DNA from: Chryseobacterium sp. JV274
GTDB lineage: Bacteria; Bacteroidota; Bacteroidia; Flavobacteriales; Weeksellaceae
Direction: 5' to 3'
Assembly (NCBI RefSeq): GCF_903969135.1
Contig: NZ_LR824569.1
Location: 4,175,001-4,239,000 of the forward strand
Length of the DNA: 64,000 nucleotides
Positions 34,314 to 41,358 of this stretch are shown here, piece after piece. Both the position numbers and the translations under genes were made by a program. The notes beneath the pieces are model-generated. The model worked only from the letters and a program-made list of their open reading frames with translations, was not told the DNA's origin and searched no databases. Every line of letters starts with the position of its first letter. The first letter of the stretch is position 1.

Positions 34314-34449
34314 TTTCACTGTTTTTTAGATAAGAATAAATGCTTATAAACCTGAAATTTCAATTTTTATTAAGAGAATTCCAGATCCTTTATTGCTCAT
34401 ATACCATATCTTTACTCAGACTTAAGCAGAACAAAAAAGCTGCAACTTT

Positions 34450-34502
34450 TTTTGAATATACAATAACCGTTCGTTTTGAATATACAATAATTCTTAGATT
34501 TG
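34450..34502 (+). promoter_or_regulatory. Promoter of the Crp-family gene with a tandem direct repeat
   Basis: A 17-bp sequence (TTTTGAATATACAATAA) occurs twice, 34450-34466 and 34474-34490, spaced 24 bp start to start. The second copy contains a TTG (34476-34478) placed 16 nt before TAGATTTG (34495-34502). Two or so helical turns between copies suggest paired binding of a regulator at the -33 region. Confidence 0.6.
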
Positions 34503-34569
34503 GATGCTGGATTTGATATGTAATCCATAGATGGTTAAAAAGAAATAAAAGGCTGAAAAAGATTGAGAA

Positions 34570-35157
34570 ATGACTGACATATTTGAAAATTATCTATCCT
34601 CTACAGGAGAACTATCAGCTGGGGAAATCAACTTTTCTGCTCAGTTCTTCAAATCTGTCCGCTTAAAAAAAGGTGATTTTTTTATTCGCGAAGATGAATC
34701 CTGCCGTTATGTTGGATTTATAGTTAGTGGTGCTGTAAAAGCATACGCTATCGACAAAGAAGGAAAAGAAAATATAACCTGCTTTAAATTTGAAAATGAA
34801 TTTGTCACCTCGTTTTCAGAGTTTATAACCCGGGAAAAATCCAGAAGGAGTATCAGAGCTATAGAAGATAGCATAATCTATAGGATAAATTATCCGGACT
34901 ATCAGCATCTGCTTTGTCAGATGGCTGCTTGGAATAGTGTTATAAAATCGGTGATGGAGCAGGAGTACAACCAAAAGGAACGTTATCTGCTGAACTATAA
35001 TAATAGGTCCGCTCTGGATAAGTACCGTCATGTATTGTCTAACGAACCGAAGCTCGTTCAGCGCGTAACGACACAGGATCTTGCATCATATCTGGGTATC
35101 ACGCAGCGATCACTTACACGCGCGAAAGGACAAATACACAGACCCAGTGTATTATAG
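34570..35157 (+). CDS. Crp/Fnr-family transcriptional regulator
   Basis: A 195-residue cytoplasmic regulator. Residues about 25-115 form the cyclic-nucleotide-binding-like barrel (VRLKKGDFFIREDESCRYVG, then FIVSGAVKAY), and the tail has a short helix-turn-helix (TTQDLASYLGITQRSLTRAK). The typical ending SLSRIRK is altered to SLTRAKGQIH followed by a short tail, so the last helix may be atypical. Bacteroidota proteins of this kind usually do not bind cAMP. It lies 54 nt before a metallo-beta-lactamase-fold hydrolase that it may regulate. Confidence 0.88.
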   Translation: MTDIFENYLSSTGELSAGEINFSAQFFKSVRLKKGDFFIREDESCRYVGFIVSGAVKAYAIDKEGKENITCFKFENEFVTSFSEFITREKSRRSIRAIEDSIIYRINYPDYQHLLCQMAAWNSVIKSVMEQEYNQKERYLLNYNNRSALDKYRHVLSNEPKLVQRVTTQDLASYLGITQRSLTRAKGQIHRPSVL

Positions 35158-35191
35158 GACAAATGTCCTTATGAAGTCCTTGTCAGCGAAG

Positions 35192-35199
35192 TAGATTTG
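35192..35199 (+). promoter_or_regulatory. -7 promoter element of the MBL-fold gene
   Basis: TAGATTTG matches TAnnTTTG. It contains the TTG at 35197 that opens the reading frame, so the ATG at 35212 is the preferred start. Confidence 0.5.
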
Positions 35200-35211
35200 C
35201 ACAAAAAAACA

Positions 35212-35895
35212 ATGTTACGTCAAATTGCTCCTGAAGTGTTCCAGATTTCACTGATGCCCCGAAATAGTATCAACTGTTATATTATCGAAGGCGTATTGGT
35301 AGACTCCGGAATACGTAGTTCATATACCAATGTAAAAAAAACTCTCCAGAAAATTCCTGTTTATCAACATGTACTGACACATGCGCATGCAGACCATCAG
35401 GGCTGTAGTGATCAGATTTGTGCTGAGTTTGAAATCCCTTTACTCTGTCATCCCGACGAAGTTTTTAGGACTGAAACGGGTATGGTGACCAACGATTACC
35501 CAACTCCACAACATTGGGTAGCAAAGTTGCAGCAAAAGTACTGGGCAGGTCAGGGACATAAAGTTGAACAGACAATCATTGAAAACGATAAGATCGGAAA
35601 CTTTCGGGTAATTGAGACGCCCGGGCATTCAGCGGGTCATATTTCTTTATTCCGTGAGCGAGATGGTATACTGATCATCGGAGATGCGGCGACAAATATG
35701 AATCTGCTCACAACAGCGACTGGTCTGCGGCTTCCACCAGGCATATTCACTTCGGATCAGAAGCGAAACATTAAATCGCTCCAGAAGTTAGCAGAACTGA
35801 ACCCTGCCATTATCTGTTTCGGTCATGGACCGATTATGCAAAATACCGATCGGAAGTTTGAACAATTTGTGGCTAAATGCAGTACGGCTATCTAA
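35212..35895 (+). CDS. Metallo-beta-lactamase-fold hydrolase
   Basis: A 227-residue cytoplasmic protein with the full metal site: THAHADHQG (HxHxDH, about 60-68), ETPGHSAGH (about 135), IIGDAA (about 156) and CFGHGP (about 204). This pattern is that of the glyoxalase II/MBL superfamily of general hydrolases, not of true beta-lactamases. No signal peptide. It follows a Crp-family regulator in the same orientation. Substrate unknown. Confidence 0.9.
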   Translation: MLRQIAPEVFQISLMPRNSINCYIIEGVLVDSGIRSSYTNVKKTLQKIPVYQHVLTHAHADHQGCSDQICAEFEIPLLCHPDEVFRTETGMVTNDYPTPQHWVAKLQQKYWAGQGHKVEQTIIENDKIGNFRVIETPGHSAGHISLFRERDGILIIGDAATNMNLLTTATGLRLPPGIFTSDQKRNIKSLQKLAELNPAIICFGHGPIMQNTDRKFEQFVAKCSTAI

Positions 35896-35962
35896 AGGTA
35901 GATCGTACTGTGATTGCGGTTTAAAAGAAGACGCATTTATTATATACATGGAACTAATATAA

Positions 35963-35982
35963 ACAAAAAAGACTCACTGTTC
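35963..35982. repeat. Half copy of the tRNA-Arg terminator hairpin
   Basis: ACAAAAAAGACTCACTGTT is the left arm and start of the loop of the hairpin at 16810; the right arm is missing and unrelated sequence follows. It is a possible insertion or deletion scar. Confidence 0.65.
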
Positions 35983-36093
35983 AGTTCATCAATGAAAATT
36001 ACTTCAACAGAAACATCAACAATGTAAAATCAAATATAATTTAAAATGCACAACGGGTATATGATATAGTCTGTTATTTGATGAATTAAACAT

Positions 36094-36250
36094 AATGGGA
36101 GGTAGTTATAATATTACTCATGGAGGCTTTATTTTATCACCGGACGGTAAATGAAGCTGATTATCAAAATAATCCAGCGACTACAGGTGTTTTTATTGGT
36201 TCATTTGAGAATTCTAGTGGGGGATGTTATTGGGCCAGAAATATATAGAG
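36094..36250 (+). pseudogene. Gene remnant with a one-base frameshift
   Basis: One frame reads MGGSYNITHGGFILSPDGK then a stop; the next frame continues from the same point as VNEADYQNNPATTGVFIGSF, then ENSSGGCYWARNI and a stop. Read together this looks like one protein-like segment of about 52 residues. I do not recognise it. It overlaps an open frame on the other strand, so only one of the two may be real. Confidence 0.35.
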
Positions 36251-36509
36251 AATCAATATTTTTGAGTTTATCAGAATATGATAAATGTATTTTTATTACA
36301 TTCTGAGTATCATTTATAGAGGAATAAAATGGATATCTAGTGGCATCTTCTGAATTATTTAAAAAGGTCATAGTTGGTTCACTATTCTTATCAAAAGTAT
36401 CAAGCTTCGCTTCTGATTCAACAGTCTTTCCGTGACCGAAGATGAGAAAATAGCATCCGTTAAAAGTAGATGTTTTTTGAAAAATAATTAATTTTAAATA
36501 AAGAAAAAT
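36201..36509 (-). pseudogene. Open frame without a start, possible protein remnant
   Basis: The minus-strand frame is open for 103 codons (36509-36201) and has protein-like content: CYFLIFGHGKTVESEAKL, then DTFDKNSEPTMTFLNN, SEDATRYPFYSSINDTQN and SDKLKNIDSLYISGP. No start codon is present at its upstream end; the first ATG (36371) would give only 56 residues. It may be the C-terminal part of a decayed surface or immunity-type protein. Nothing else is visible in 35896-36580 besides the half hairpin and the plus-strand remnant. Confidence 0.4.
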
Positions 36510-36581
36510 TTATGATTAAGAAGTTTTAAAGAGATGGCCGTTTTACCTCATTTCCTGTAAAAACCATCTAGTAATAAATGA

Positions 36582-37588
36582 TTAATCTATAGTGTCAACA
36601 TTAAGATTTTTAATATATTCTGAAGGTGTAATTCCTTCAATTCTTTTGAAAGCTCTATTGAACGTAACTTGGTTGGAAAATCCTGAAGCGGTATAAATAT
36701 ACATAAAATTAACTTTATTCAAATCTTCTTCTTTAAGCATTTTTTTTACATTTTGTATTCTGCAGAAGTTTAAATAGTGAGTGTAATTGTCATAACCATT
36801 TAATTTTATTGCTGTTGATATATATATATTACATTTGAATTAATAAGTGAAGATAAGTCTGATAAACTAAAATTCGAATTTGCAAAGTAACGTTCATCCT
36901 CAATGATTTTTTTAATACTAGCGTATAAAATCATATACTTTTCAATATCTTTATCTTCCTTTTTCTCGAGATCTAATGAATTGATATTGGGAAAACTATC
37001 TTTGTTTTCTAAGTTACCACTGCTATATTTTTCTTCACTTTCCTTTTTTTTTATCAAACGATTATAATGCATTAACAGTATTAGTATAAATAAATTTGAA
37101 AAAAATATAATCACTTCAGATGCTTTTCTTGATGATTCGGATACAAGTGTCAATTCATTGAAGTCATATATTTGATTTAATAAAAATATGGTAATAATTA
37201 ATAGAGTTACATATATAGTATATATGTATACATATTTTTTTGAAAAAAATGTGTCAGCGGCCACAATTATTGGTAAAAACCACATTGAAACAAGTGTATT
37301 GTTTTTCCAGACATTAAGCATTATATAAGTAAGAAATATCGAAACAGAAATTATATAGATATGGACAATTTTATTGATATCATATTTTGGAAGAATAATT
37401 ACCCAGGTATATAAAACAAGAAATAGAAATCCCAAAATATAATATGAGAAAAAAGTTGTTGAAGCAAAAAAGTATAAATAAATAGAATAAAAGCTTAAAA
37501 CGATTGTTATAATCAAGACATATTTGGCTATAAGATCTCTTTTTAATTGATCACTCGTCATATTTTGGGTGTTCCTAACTAATTTCAT
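36582..37588 (-). pseudogene. Membrane AraC-family regulator frameshifted in an (AT)6 tract, possibly phase variable
   Basis: The first frame (37588-36806, 260 residues) has about five membrane helices (residues about 20-160) and a linker, and enters the AraC domain (FSLSDLSSLINSNVIYI) before ending at YQQQ. The rest of the domain continues in another frame: STAIKLNGYDNYTHYLNFCR, then FMYIYTASGFSNQVTFNRAF, KRIEGITPSEYIKNLN and a stop at 36582. Removing one AT unit from the tract ATATATATATAT at 36818-36829 restores a single protein of about 335 residues. So the gene is OFF here, through slippage (phase variation), mutation or sequencing error. Such proteins sense a signal at the membrane and control transcription. 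Confidence 0.8.
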
Positions 37589-37974
37589 TTAACTGACATT
37601 TTTCATTATAAGGATTATGATTTTACCATTTAAAAAAAACAATTGCTTTTTTAAATGATAATTTTTATAACAATTATCAAATATGTTTTTCAATCTTCTA
37701 AAGAAAATTCTGTTGGCAAAATAAACGAAAAAATAAATCAATTACTATTTGATTTCTATATCAAAACATTCGCGAGTGTTTAAACTAAAGTAAATTTTAA
37801 TATTGTCTTCTTTAATGATCTTTATATCAAGACGTTAAGTGTTTTGATTACTCTTTGTAAATAACAATTCATATATTAAATATGTTTTAATCTATTGGAA
37901 TAATAAAGAGGTTGTTTTAAATCATATTGCATAAATGAATTAATGGTATTGTAAATATCCTGTTTGTTTATAAA

Positions 37975-37982
37975 TACATTTG
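37975..37982 (+). promoter_or_regulatory. -7 promoter element of the RCC1-repeat gene
   Basis: TACATTTG matches TAnnTTTG, 55 nt before the ATG at 38038. The remaining intergenic DNA 37589-37974 holds a 10-bp AT-only inverted repeat (ATTTAAAAAA/TTTTTTAAAT, about 37627-37657) and no gene. Confidence 0.5.
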
Positions 37983-38037
37983 TCTTGTGCCAAGTGAGGC
38001 AATTTCCCTAAAAAACAAATCAAATACATTTACAATC

Positions 38038-39567
38038 ATGAAAAAAAATTTATTACCCTTACTAATTACCATTTTAACAGTATCGAATGTTTTTTGTCAA
38101 GTAGGTATAAACACAACAAACCCTCAGGGTATACTTCACATGAAAAACGTAACAAAGAAATTAGGTGTAGTGATGCCTATTGTGGATTCTGCTCCCTCAA
38201 CAGTTACTCCAGCAGGTGCTGTTCCAGTGGAAGCTACGGTTGTATATGATTCTATAAAGCAATGTTTACGACTGAATACATCTGCAGGATGGTCAGATTG
38301 CCTTCTGGATAAGTCAACAGTAGAGGGATTGATATCAACATCTGTTCTAGGAGATAGGTTTTGGATGGTTAGCAAATATTCTAGTACTACTAGTCCGCTT
38401 ATGCAAAAAAGATTTGATTATTCGTATTATACTAGTGCTTTCAATAGTATTACAGATAAGAACTTTCTTACGGGGGCTGGTTATACATCATATGGTTTAG
38501 GTCTTTCCCCTGCCGGAACCCAAAGTCCGGCTACCAGATTGATGGCAAAATCGGCACTTACAACAAATAGTGGTTTAGAGTCTAGAACTGTCATTACCAC
38601 TTCCGGGGATATCTTTGTTACCGGATCTAATTATGGTGGAAAGCTTGGCACCGGAGGTAATGGAGATGTGATAAGCAGCTGGACGAAAGTTACTATAGCA
38701 GGTTTGGCAGCTGGGGAAAATCCAATTCAGGTTCAGCAGAGTGCTTATAATACAATCATATTAACAAATCTTGGTAACGTATATGCTGCGGGTGAAAATG
38801 CAAGAGGGCAAACCGGACTAGGAACTACAGTAGGAAATACTTTAACTTATACTAAAATACCAACATTGAGCAATATTAAATCTATTTGGAGTGAACAAGA
38901 AAGAACTCCTTATAATATGTTTACTGCTATCGATGCAACGGGTAAAGTATTTGCCTGGGGATATAATTTCTATGCAGGACCTTGGGGAGCCACTGCAACA
39001 TTTATTTCTACCCCTCAGGATATAACCAGTTTTTTTGCTCCGGCAACAGCATCAGGTGCTAAAGTGGTTAAAGTAATGATTGGGTATTACTCTTTGATTG
39101 CGCTGATGGATAATAATACATTATGGGGGTCTGTAGCACAAGGATTTCCACTATATAGGATAGGTAAAGGAAATGCAAATGCCACCAACAGTAATTTAAT
39201 GTTGCTTTCTGACAGTATTTCCTTAGCTTCTGGTGAGACAATTGTTGATTTTGATATGGATATGGACGGAGCCGTAGTGATTACCAATCATTTTATATGG
39301 TATACAGGGTTCTCTTATGGTTATAGATTTGGAAATGGTGGTGTTGGCCAAAGCGTAAACTGGACATTGCATTCTACTTCATTGCTTGATGGTGACGTAA
39401 CATTAACAGCTGTGGATATGGGGTATTATGGGGTGATGATTGCGACTGGAAGTGGTGTTACAGAAGGTGGAAGCCGATTATTGGTTGCAGGATATAATGG
39501 TTTTAAAAGTTTAGGTACTACTCCGGCAACTGGAGATGTTCAAAACTTAACATATGCTACATATTAA
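38038..39567 (+). CDS. Exported RCC1-repeat (beta-propeller) protein
   Basis: A 509-residue protein with signal peptide MKKNLLPLLITILTVSNVFC. After VGINTTNPQGILHMKN (a common opening in flavobacterial surface proteins) and a region to about 120, the body carries several RCC1-like units: TTSGDIFVTGSNYGGKLGTG, TNLGNVYAAGENARGQTGLG and TGKVFAWGYN. The likely fold is a seven-bladed propeller, used for binding. There is no T9SS sorting domain at the C-terminus (it ends NLTYATY), so its final location is unclear. The frame is open to a GTG at 37987, but ATG 38038 gives the signal peptide. Two small HTH genes follow 40 nt downstream. Confidence 0.8.
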   Translation: MKKNLLPLLITILTVSNVFCQVGINTTNPQGILHMKNVTKKLGVVMPIVDSAPSTVTPAGAVPVEATVVYDSIKQCLRLNTSAGWSDCLLDKSTVEGLISTSVLGDRFWMVSKYSSTTSPLMQKRFDYSYYTSAFNSITDKNFLTGAGYTSYGLGLSPAGTQSPATRLMAKSALTTNSGLESRTVITTSGDIFVTGSNYGGKLGTGGNGDVISSWTKVTIAGLAAGENPIQVQQSAYNTIILTNLGNVYAAGENARGQTGLGTTVGNTLTYTKIPTLSNIKSIWSEQERTPYNMFTAIDATGKVFAWGYNFYAGPWGATATFISTPQDITSFFAPATASGAKVVKVMIGYYSLIALMDNNTLWGSVAQGFPLYRIGKGNANATNSNLMLLSDSISLASGETIVDFDMDMDGAVVITNHFIWYTGFSYGYRFGNGGVGQSVNWTLHSTSLLDGDVTLTAVDMGYYGVMIATGSGVTEGGSRLLVAGYNGFKSLGTTPATGDVQNLTYATY

Positions 39568-39607
39568 TTAAGTTAATTAACTAAATCGTAAAAATAGTTA
39601 AGGAAAT

Positions 39608-40030
39608 ATGGAATTTAAAGATATTCATATTGGTCGTTTAATTGAAAAAAGAGTTTTGGAATGTGAATTAGATTTGGAAAGAATCTGTAGTTTCTTTATG
39701 TGTAGTACTGAGGAGGTCTATAGAATGTATCACCTGAAAAGTATGGATTCAGAAATTATTCTTCGTTGGAGTAAATTAACCGAGTATGATTTTTTTAGAA
39801 TATACACGCAACATTTAATTTTATATTCTCCAGCTACTGAGAATAATGTTAAAGCTTCATCAACGACCCTTCCAAGATTTAAAAAAAATATTTATACCAA
39901 AGAGATAATTGATTTTTTCTTAGAGTTAATAAATTCTGGAGAAAAAAGTAAAAATGAGATTATTGAAGAATATAATATTCCAAAGACTACCCTTTATAAA
40001 TGGGTTGTTAAATATAGTGTAAATCAGTAG
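39608..40030 (+). CDS. Small DNA-binding protein with two HTH segments
   Basis: A 140-residue cytoplasmic protein. The N-terminal part (HIGRLIEKRVLECELDLERI, then CSFFMCSTEEVYRMY) resembles an XRE-like HTH; the C-terminus (SKNEIIEEYNIPKTTLYKWV) resembles the HTH of IS3-family OrfA transposases. No catalytic transposase domain or inverted repeats are present, so it is more likely a regulator than an active transposase. It follows the RCC1-repeat gene in the same direction and is followed by a second HTH gene after 31 nt. Confidence 0.7.
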   Translation: MEFKDIHIGRLIEKRVLECELDLERICSFFMCSTEEVYRMYHLKSMDSEIILRWSKLTEYDFFRIYTQHLILYSPATENNVKASSTTLPRFKKNIYTKEIIDFFLELINSGEKSKNEIIEEYNIPKTTLYKWVVKYSVNQ

Positions 40031-40061
40031 TTTATATAATTTTAATTGTTAATAACAAGAT

Positions 40062-40373
40062 ATGAAAGCGTCTTCACCTAATTATAAGAAAATATTTTAC
40101 GATATGATTGTTAGAAAATATCCTCATAAAATGGAAAGTGCAATAGGAACTCTCGTAAAGACGAATTTTACGGTATTAGATGTCATAAAAATTAACCAAT
40201 TACTGGTGGAAGATAGCAATAATGAAAATGCAAAATTTAAATCTTATGATAAGACAACCATATTAATGGTTCTTAATTATCAAAAAGATAATAATTTAAA
40301 CAATACCCAAACAGCAAGGCATTTTAAGTTAAGTAGAAATACATTAACCAAATGGAAGAGAATAGTTTGGTAA
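40062..40373 (+). CDS. Small HTH protein, OrfA-like
   Basis: A 103-residue cytoplasmic protein whose C-terminal third (NNTQTARHFKLSRNTLTKWK) is a transposase-OrfA type HTH, much like that of the preceding gene; residues 1-65 are of unknown type. The pair (39608 and 40062) probably acts together as regulators of the exported protein upstream. No OrfB or IS ends were found. Confidence 0.65.
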   Translation: MKASSPNYKKIFYDMIVRKYPHKMESAIGTLVKTNFTVLDVIKINQLLVEDSNNENAKFKSYDKTTILMVLNYQKDNNLNNTQTARHFKLSRNTLTKWKRIVW

Positions 40374-40451
40374 AAATGTATTTTTAATTGCTATAATAGA
40401 TTCTAAATCATGTTTTTATTATATTAATACTATCTCACAACAATCTATATA

Positions 40452-40484
40452 AAAAAATCGAGGAGTGAATGCCTCGATTTTTTA
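40452..40484 (+). terminator. Terminator of the RCC1/HTH operon
   Basis: A perfect 12-bp stem (40452-40463 with 40472-40483) with an 8-nt loop, rich in A before and T after. Confidence 0.85.
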
Positions 40485-40719
40485 GTTTTAAAATATCCAA
40501 TCCTATTAATTAACTATATGTGTACATTTACAAGTTTTCAGCCAAGTCTGAGTTGACCTACTTTGCTTGTTATAGCTACTATATTCGTTTCTGTTAGTTT
40601 TAATAGTCTCATTAAAAGTATCGTTAATTGATCCTAATTTCCAGACTAAATCGTAGCTAATTCAGTTTAGAGGCTAGAAGTTTTTATAGTATTTCTATGG
40701 CTCGTTTATTTTGAAGAAT

Positions 40720-40890
40720 ATGACCTTTAAAGAAGATTATAGGGAAAGGAAATAAAGAGCAGTGGAAAATTAGAGGCTGATAAGCTGGAAGAAGAACTGA
40801 GGTATTTGGTTTCAGAAACCAGTATATGACATTCAAGCCAGGCTTGATAATACCCTAAATCCTATTTCAAAGTATCTCAAAGCGTTATAA
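40720..40890 (+). pseudogene. Short gene remnant in two or three frames
   Basis: ATG 40720 starts MTFKEDYRERK then a stop; a second frame gives KEIKSSGKLEADKLEEELR; a third gives WFQKPVYDIQARLDNTLNPI then SKYLKAL and a stop at 40888-40890. The pieces follow one another and look like one decayed protein of about 55 residues. I do not recognise it. 40485-40719 shows no other structure. Confidence 0.35.
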
Positions 40891-40911
40891 ACAGGGCAAT
40901 ATAGAAACAAA

Positions 40912-40939
40912 AAAGACTTACTGTTTCCAGTAAGTCTTT
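40912..40939 (-). terminator. Terminator of the right tRNA operon
   Basis: A perfect hairpin AAAGACTTACTG/CAGTAAGTCTTT with a 4-nt loop, followed on the minus strand by TTTTGTTTC, 3 nt after the tRNA-Arg. Confidence 0.85.
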
Positions 40940-40942
40940 ATG

Positions 40943-41016
40943 TGAGCGCGAAAGGATTCGAACCTTTGACCGTCTGCTTAGAAGGCAGATGCTCTATCCA
41001 GCTGAGCTACGCACCC
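40943..41016 (-). tRNA. tRNA-Arg (anticodon UCU), right copy
   Basis: 74 nt, the same sequence as 16845-16918; anticodon loop CTTCTAA; no CCA encoded. It is the last gene of the Ser-Pro-Arg tRNA operon. Confidence 0.97.
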
Positions 41017-41049
41017 ATTAAGTAGTTTTGAGAAAACTACTAAAAACAG

Positions 41050-41124
41050 TCGGGGCGGCAGGATTCGAACCTGCGACCTCCTGGTCCCAAACCAGGCGCG
41101 ATGACCGGACTACGCTACGCCCCG
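41050..41124 (-). tRNA. tRNA-Pro (anticodon UGG), right copy
   Basis: 75 nt, the same sequence as 16951-17025; anticodon loop TTTGGGA. It lies 14 nt downstream of the tRNA-Ser and 33 nt upstream of the tRNA-Arg. Confidence 0.97.
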
Positions 41125-41138
41125 AATATATAAAAGAG

Positions 41139-41223
41139 CGGAGGGTAAGGGATTCGAACCCTTGCGACACTTTCGCGTCGACAGTTTAGCAAACTGCTCC
41201 ATTAACCACTCTGGCAACCCTCC
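41139..41223 (-). tRNA. tRNA-Ser (anticodon GCU)
   Basis: 85-nt class II tRNA: acceptor GGAGGGT/ACCCTCC, anticodon loop TTGCTAA, long variable arm (CGACGCGAAAGTGTCG), T-loop GGTTCGAATCC, discriminator G, no CCA. A minus-strand -7 element TATATTTG (41275-41268) lies upstream and probably drives the three-tRNA operon. Confidence 0.96.
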
Positions 41224-41321
41224 TTTTTGTTTATTTTTTAATGATCGTTGTTCCGTTATTGCGAGTGCAAATATAGAACAGATTTCCTTATTTACCAAAT
41301 AAAATTCAAGAAAATTTTGTG

Positions 41322-41329
41322 TATTTTTG
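41322..41329 (+). promoter_or_regulatory. -7 promoter element of the amidase gene
   Basis: TATTTTTG, 30 nt before the ATG at 41359; it falls inside the upstream extension of the open frame and argues against an earlier start. Confidence 0.5.
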
Positions 41330-41358
41330 AAGTAATAAATCATCCAAAAACCAAACTG

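Larger units (their letters stand above)
40904..41124. repeat. Right copy of the 220-bp tRNA direct repeat
   Basis: Counterpart of 16806-17025 in the same orientation: terminator hairpin, tRNA-Arg, spacer, tRNA-Pro. About 24.1 kb separates the two copies. Confidence 0.9.

Noticed and set aside
39608..40373. IS3-type insertion sequence
   Set aside because: Only OrfA-like HTH segments are present; there is no OrfB/DDE integrase gene, no terminal inverted repeats and no target duplication.
16806..41124. Prophage or integrative conjugative element
   Set aside because: No integrase, portal, terminase, tail, relaxase or mating-pair genes were seen between the tRNA repeats; the segment is called an accessory island only.
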